Shown: piece by piece, positions 6,391 through 9,366 of the stretch
How the letters are laid out: every line of letters starts with the position of its first letter
Numbering within the stretch: the stretch's first letter is position 1
Source: an uncultured Porphyromonadaceae bacterium
Lineage (GTDB): Bacteria; Bacteroidota; Bacteroidia; Bacteroidales; Muribaculaceae
Direction of reading: 5' to 3'
Assembly: GCA_947174735.1 (NCBI GenBank)
Contig: CAMWKC010000069.1
Span: 1 to 9,366, forward strand
DNA: 9,366 nt
Program-made: the position numbers and the translations under genes
Notes under the pieces: model-generated
Databases searched by the model: none
Told to the model about the DNA's origin: nothing
The model's input: only the letters and a program-made list of their open reading frames with translations

Positions 6391-6486
6391 TCGGAAACCG
6401 ACAGGGGTGCCTGCACCGTTATGGTGCTGTGCTGAGATTATACCCTTTGACCTGACGCAGACAATGCTGCCGTAGGGAGCTTCCGG
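6391..6486 (+). promoter_or_regulatory. TPP riboswitch (thi box) aptamer
   Basis: The conserved TPP-aptamer pieces occur in order: ACAGGGGTGCC (6401-6411), GCTGAGAT (6431-6438), ACCCTTTGACCTGA (6442-6455), GACAATGC (6460-6467) and CGTAGGGA (6471-6478). Stems can be drawn: P1 CGGAA (6392-6396) with TTCCG (6481-6485); P2 AGGGGT (6403-6408) with ACCCTT (6442-6447); P3 GCACC (6413-6417) with GGTGC (6423-6427); P5-type stem GCAG (6457-6460) with CTGC (6467-6470). The pyrimidine-sensing CTGAGA loop is intact. It should bind thiamine pyrophosphate in the nascent mRNA and repress the thi genes that follow. Confidence 0.95.
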
Positions 6487-6529
6487 ACCTCGCGTCGTTG
6501 TTTCCGGACGTCTGTACAGATGTCTGATG
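6481..6529 (+). promoter_or_regulatory. Candidate riboswitch expression platform
   Basis: The self-complementary TCCGGA occurs at 6482-6487 (part of the P1 3' strand) and again at 6503-6508, so the two can pair with each other instead of letting P1 close. Next comes a stem GACGTCT (6507-6513) / AGATGTC (6518-6524) with a GTAC loop, two bases before the ATG at 6527. There is no T-run, so control of translation is more likely than termination. The switching logic is inferred. Confidence 0.5.
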
Positions 6530-7369
6530 ATACAACTTTATACACAACGACGCATGACAACTCATAATCCTGATACATTTGATTATTATATTCCGGTGCT
6601 ATGCGTGGCGGGTAGTGACCCGTCAGGCGGTGCTGGAATACAGGCAGATCTGAAGACCTGTGAGGCCTTCGGCTGTTACGGTATGGCCGTAGTGAGCGGA
6701 CTGACAGCTCAGAGTCCGAGCCGGGTCACGGCTGTCCGCTCTGTATCGGATTTTATGGAAGCTCAGTTAGAGACGCTTCTTGACGAGGTAAGACCGGCCG
6801 CCGTAAAGACCGGAATGTTGGCTGATGTAGGAGCGGTAAAGGCTATGGCAACCGCTATCAAGCGCTACGGACTGAAGAATGTGACGTCAGACCCCGTGAT
6901 GGTGTCTACGTCGGGATATGCACTAACTGATTCTTCATATATTGAAGCTCTGACCACACTGCTGCTGCCTCATGTTACAATCATCACACCTAATGTGCCG
7001 GAAGCCGAGGTACTGACAGACCTTAGTATTACCAGTCTTAATGATTGCTGTCGTGCTGCCAAACTTATATCAAGACGTTACGGCTGTCGGTGCGTGCTGG
7101 TCAAGGGAGGTCATATAACAGGCAATATCGCTGCTGACACACTCTATGTAGCCCACACAGATACTTTTCATATATTTGAAAGTGAACGTATCATTACCCC
7201 TAATACTCATGGTACAGGCTGCCGACTTTCCACAGCTATAGCCTGCGGATTAGGATGCGGACTATCCGTGCCTGATGCTGTAGACCGTGCCAAGAACTGG
7301 CTTGCGGCTGAATTGCGTCGTTATGCCCGTTACAGATTTCCGAAATCCTTACAAAACCCACATCTATGA
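6527..7369 (+). CDS. thiD: Hydroxymethylpyrimidine (phosphate) kinase ThiD
   Basis: This ribokinase-fold enzyme phosphorylates HMP and HMP-P to HMP-PP, the pyrimidine half of thiamine. Family motifs: AGSDPSGGAGIQADLKT (28-44), TGMLAD (95-100), DPVMVSTSG (122-130), ITPNVPEAE (153-161), VKGGH (192-196) and the anion-hole/ATP motif NTHGTGCRLSTAIA (226-239), with Arg233 where Thr is more usual. At 280 residues it is slightly longer than typical. It is a stand-alone ThiD, without a fused ThiE or TenA domain. Two starts are possible: 6527, and an in-frame ATG at 6554 (residue 10), which lies closer to the first conserved strand as in most homologues. It is the first gene after the TPP riboswitch and overlaps thiS by 4 bases (ATGA), implying translational coupling. 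Confidence 0.95.
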   Translation: MIQLYTQRRMTTHNPDTFDYYIPVLCVAGSDPSGGAGIQADLKTCEAFGCYGMAVVSGLTAQSPSRVTAVRSVSDFMEAQLETLLDEVRPAAVKTGMLADVGAVKAMATAIKRYGLKNVTSDPVMVSTSGYALTDSSYIEALTTLLLPHVTIITPNVPEAEVLTDLSITSLNDCCRAAKLISRRYGCRCVLVKGGHITGNIAADTLYVAHTDTFHIFESERIITPNTHGTGCRLSTAIACGLGCGLSVPDAVDRAKNWLAAELRRYARYRFPKSLQNPHL

Positions 7370-7560
7370 ATATAATTGTCAATGGTCAGCCACAAATTGT
7401 GGCCGACACATCAACTGTAGCTTCACTGATAAGTGAGCATGATACACAAGGAACAGCAATAGCTGTCAACGGACGTTTAGTAAAGCGTCCGGAGTGGAAA
7501 TCGACTCCGTTGCATAGCGGTGACCAAGTAGTAATTATCAAGGCCGCTTATGGCGGATAA
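7366..7560 (+). CDS. thiS: Sulfur carrier protein ThiS
   Basis: A 64-residue ubiquitin-like protein that carries the thiazole sulfur as a C-terminal thiocarboxylate. It starts MNIIVNGQ, has the typical AIAVNGRLVKRPEW segment (31-44) and GDQVVIIKAAYGG at the end (52-64). The terminal Gly-Gly is the site of adenylation (by ThiF, not in this window) and sulfur transfer, and ThiG takes the sulfur from it. It overlaps thiD by 4 bases and the next gene by 11 bases. Confidence 0.95.
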   Translation: MNIIVNGQPQIVADTSTVASLISEHDTQGTAIAVNGRLVKRPEWKSTPLHSGDQVVIIKAAYGG

Positions 7561-8134
7561 GCTGCTGATTGTGGTCATCACTATGCCTGACCATGAAGCT
7601 GAAGACGAAGCTGACCGTATCCGCTATATGCTGAAAAGCGGCATAGTAGACCGTGTGCATATACGTAAGCCGGAATGGGATTCAGGACGTATTGAAAAGC
7701 TTATCAGAACTATCGGCAATGACTTACATCATCTGCTGAGTGTACATTCATGCCCGGAATTACTTAAAATGTATCCGGCATTAGGTTATCATTTTTCAGC
7801 ATTACGGTCTGTTCCGTCGAGACGCCCATCTGTATTGTCATATTCATGCCATACACCGGAAGAGGTGTATCAGAAAGGTAATGAATGTGATTACGTCACT
7901 TTATCACCCGTGTTTGATTCAATATCGAAACAAGGTTACAAAGCTGCGGCATTCGGAGCTGATATAGAGTACACAGCCTTACAGACAACCCTGACAGTAG
8001 CTTTAGGCGGAGTCACACCCGTACATTTCGGAGAACTTCGCCGTCGCGGTTATCGTGGAGCCGCTATGTTGGGTTATGCATGGACCACACCGTTGCAGAA
8101 ATTTTTAAATCAAGTTAAATGCTACAATTCATAA
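7550..8134 (+). CDS. TenI-like / ThiE-superfamily protein of the thi operon
   Basis: A 194-residue TIM-barrel protein related to thiamine phosphate synthase. Recognisable pieces are VHIRKPEW (36-43), SYSCHTPEEV (97-106), YVTLSPVFDSISKQGY (115-130), ALGGV (151-155) and GAAMLG (170-175). It lacks the Asp pair (DDRV) and the GVHLGxDD segment that bind Mg-pyrophosphate in true ThiE: the matching region reads SVHSCPELLKMYPALGYHFS. A canonical ThiE follows directly, so this one is more likely a TenI-type accessory (for example thiazole tautomerase) than the synthase. The His that serves the Bacillus TenI tautomerase, as I recall it in the segment matching LSPVF, is not evident. The exact role is therefore open. 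It overlaps thiS by 11 bases and thiE by 16. Confidence 0.8.
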   Translation: MADKLLIVVITMPDHEAEDEADRIRYMLKSGIVDRVHIRKPEWDSGRIEKLIRTIGNDLHHLLSVHSCPELLKMYPALGYHFSALRSVPSRRPSVLSYSCHTPEEVYQKGNECDYVTLSPVFDSISKQGYKAAAFGADIEYTALQTTLTVALGGVTPVHFGELRRRGYRGAAMLGYAWTTPLQKFLNQVKCYNS

Positions 8135-8745
8135 CCGATTCACCTACTGTAGAAGGCACTGTAGCACAAGCACGCGCAGTTCTCGAAGGCGGTTGCCGCT
8201 GGATACAAGTACGCATGAAAAACGCTACTGACTGCGAGGTACTGGAAGCGGCAACTACGATAAGCCGTATGGCGGCATCATACAATGCCACCGTGATTAT
8301 AGACGACCGTGTGCATTTGGTAAAACCTGCAGGCGCTACGGGAGTACATTTAGGTAAAGACGATATGGCACCTGATGAAGCCCGGCAACTTTTACCGCCC
8401 GGCACAATAATAGGCGCTACTATCAACCGCTTCGAGGACATAACCGACCGGCAACTGCAAGAAGCTGATTACTACGGCGCCGGACCATTCCGCTTCACAA
8501 CTACGAAACAGCACCTGGCTCCGATTTTAGGCCTCGAAGGCTATCAACAGCTGATAAAACAGCTACGTGAAGCCGGTATGACTCAGCCTGTCATAGCTAT
8601 CGGCGGTATTACCCAGGCTGATGTGCCGTATCTTCTCGACACAGGCATCAACGGTATAGCCATCAGCGGTGCCATAAGCCGTGCCAATGACCCGATAGCC
8701 TCCACACGTCACTTTCTTTCACTTTTATTTCCACTTAATTCTTAA
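8119..8745 (+). CDS. thiE: Thiamine phosphate synthase ThiE
   Basis: Couples HMP-PP with thiazole phosphate to make thiamine phosphate. It is 208 residues, normal for the family. Active-site motifs are all present: IQVRMKN (29-35), IIDDRV (60-65) and GVHLGKDDM (75-83) for Mg-pyrophosphate, [12 protein letters not shown] (119-130), VIAIGGI (158-164) and GIAISGAI (179-186) for phosphate. [10 protein letters not shown] (99-108) replaces the GxSxHS motif of other phyla, as I recall for Bacteroidales ThiE. The start at 8119 gives MLQFITD, the expected first strand, and overlaps the previous gene by 16 bases. thiG begins 5 bases after its stop. Confidence 0.95.
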   Translation: MLQFITDSPTVEGTVAQARAVLEGGCRWIQVRMKNATDCEVLEAATTISRMAASYNATVIIDDRVHLVKPAGATGVHLGKDDMAPDEARQLLPPGTIIGATINRFEDITDRQLQEADYYGAGPFRFTTTKQHLAPILGLEGYQQLIKQLREAGMTQPVIAIGGITQADVPYLLDTGINGIAISGAISRANDPIASTRHFLSLLFPLNS

Positions 8746-8750
8746 CCCAG

Positions 8751-9366
8751 ATGCAAGACATACTTAAAATCGGCTCCCGTGAGTTCACATCCCGTCTGTT
8801 TGTAGGCACCGGCAAATTCGCTTCGCCACAGATTATGCTTGAGGCTGTGCTGGCTTCACAGTCACAAATGATTACCGTAGCCATGAAGCGTGTCAACCTG
8901 CTTAACGAAGCTACTGACGACATGCTGACTCACATTAACCGCGAGCACGTACAGCTTCTTCCGAATACCTCCGGAGTACGCGATGCAAGTGAAGCAGTAT
9001 TAGCAGCACAAATGAGCCGTGAGATATTTCACACAGACTTTATCAAACTTGAAATACACCCTGACCCCAAGTATCTACTTCCCGACCCTGTAGAGACTCT
9101 TAAAGCTACTGAGGAATTGGCTCGGCTGGGCTTTACAGTACTGCCTTACATACAGGCTGACCCCGTACTCTGCAAGCGTCTTGAAGAGGCCGGAGCGGCA
9201 GCTGTTATGCCTTTAGGTGCTCCTATCGGTACTAACAAGGGATTACGTACAGCCGATTTTCTCCAGATTATAATAGACCAAAGCTGTGTACCCGTAGTGG
9301 TTGACGCAGGCCTCGGTGTTCCGTCACACGCTGCCGCGGCTATGGAAATGGGGGCCGATGCAGTAC
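8751..9366 (+). CDS. thiG: Thiazole synthase ThiG, 3' end cut by window edge
   Basis: Forms the thiazole phosphate ring from 1-deoxy-D-xylulose 5-phosphate, dehydroglycine or glycine imine, and ThiS thiocarboxylate. 205 codons are visible of an expected 255 or so. The motifs are FVGTGKFAS (17-25), [12 protein letters not shown] (72-83), [16 protein letters not shown] (97-112) with Lys99 as the Schiff-base lysine, [13 protein letters not shown] (153-165) and [12 protein letters not shown] (183-194). The ATG lies 5 bases after the thiE stop, so it is clearly in the same operon. The missing partners ThiC, ThiH or ThiO, and ThiF may follow beyond the window. Confidence 0.95.
   Translation, partial: MQDILKIGSREFTSRLFVGTGKFASPQIMLEAVLASQSQMITVAMKRVNLLNEATDDMLTHINREHVQLLPNTSGVRDASEAVLAAQMSREIFHTDFIKLEIHPDPKYLLPDPVETLKATEELARLGFTVLPYIQADPVLCKRLEEAGAAAVMPLGAPIGTNKGLRTADFLQIIIDQSCVPVVVDAGLGVPSHAAAAMEMGADAV

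Noticed and set aside
8115..8441. 108-codon minus-strand frame over thiE
   Set aside because: It is antisense to a ThiE with complete motifs and has no coding features of its own.
1..9366. CRISPR array, tRNA, rRNA or anti-phage defence system
   Set aside because: I saw no regularly spaced short repeats, no tRNA-like cloverleaf and no defence-type domains on either strand.

Overview
The window looks like a chromosomal segment from the Bacteroidota, most likely order Bacteroidales. Five things suggest this: promoters of the TTTG / TAnnTTTG type, no Shine-Dalgarno motifs, a choice-of-anchor J/Omp28-type secreted protein ending in what looks like the start of a type IX sorting domain, a membrane-bound TPR-HTH regulator of a kind common in this phylum, and ThiE/TenI sequences with Bacteroidales-type motifs. 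I cannot assign a family or genus.

Layout, left to right. (1) Bases 1-1742, minus strand: the first 580 codons of a large exported protein (signal peptide, choice-of-anchor J-like region, Omp28/thioredoxin-like region with CGYC), cut by the window edge. (2) Bases 1743-2054: AT-rich spacer without a gene. (3) Bases 2055-3863, minus: intact 602-residue TPR / transmembrane / LuxR-type HTH regulator. (4) Bases 4013-5964: an insertion sequence of about 1.95 kb with an IS1634-type (IS4-related DDE) transposase on the minus strand. (5) Bases 5965-6385: a second, apparently identical copy of the 421 bases at 3592-4012. It carries the first 90 codons of the TPR regulator, its promoter, and the divergent thi promoter. 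(6) Bases 6391-9366, plus: a TPP riboswitch followed by a tightly packed thiamine operon, thiD-thiS-(TenI-like)-thiE-thiG, with thiG cut by the window end.

The main point of interest is the insertion. The IS is flanked not by a few duplicated bases but by a 421-bp direct repeat. This fits the long, variable-length target duplications reported for IS1634 and IS1549. One repeat edge falls inside codon 91 of the regulator and the other inside the -7 box of the thi promoter, so a short duplication at either edge would have damaged something. The long duplication leaves one complete copy of each: the regulator with its own promoter on the left, and the thi promoter and riboswitch on the right. The leftovers are a truncated, IS-fused regulator fragment whose promoter points at the transposase, and a beheaded thi promoter facing into the IS.

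How the genes work together: the thi genes supply HMP-P/HMP-PP (ThiD), the sulfur carrier and thiazole synthase (ThiS, ThiG) and the coupling enzyme (ThiE), under predicted TPP feedback through the riboswitch. The TPR regulator lies divergently from them, but nothing in the sequence proves that it controls them.
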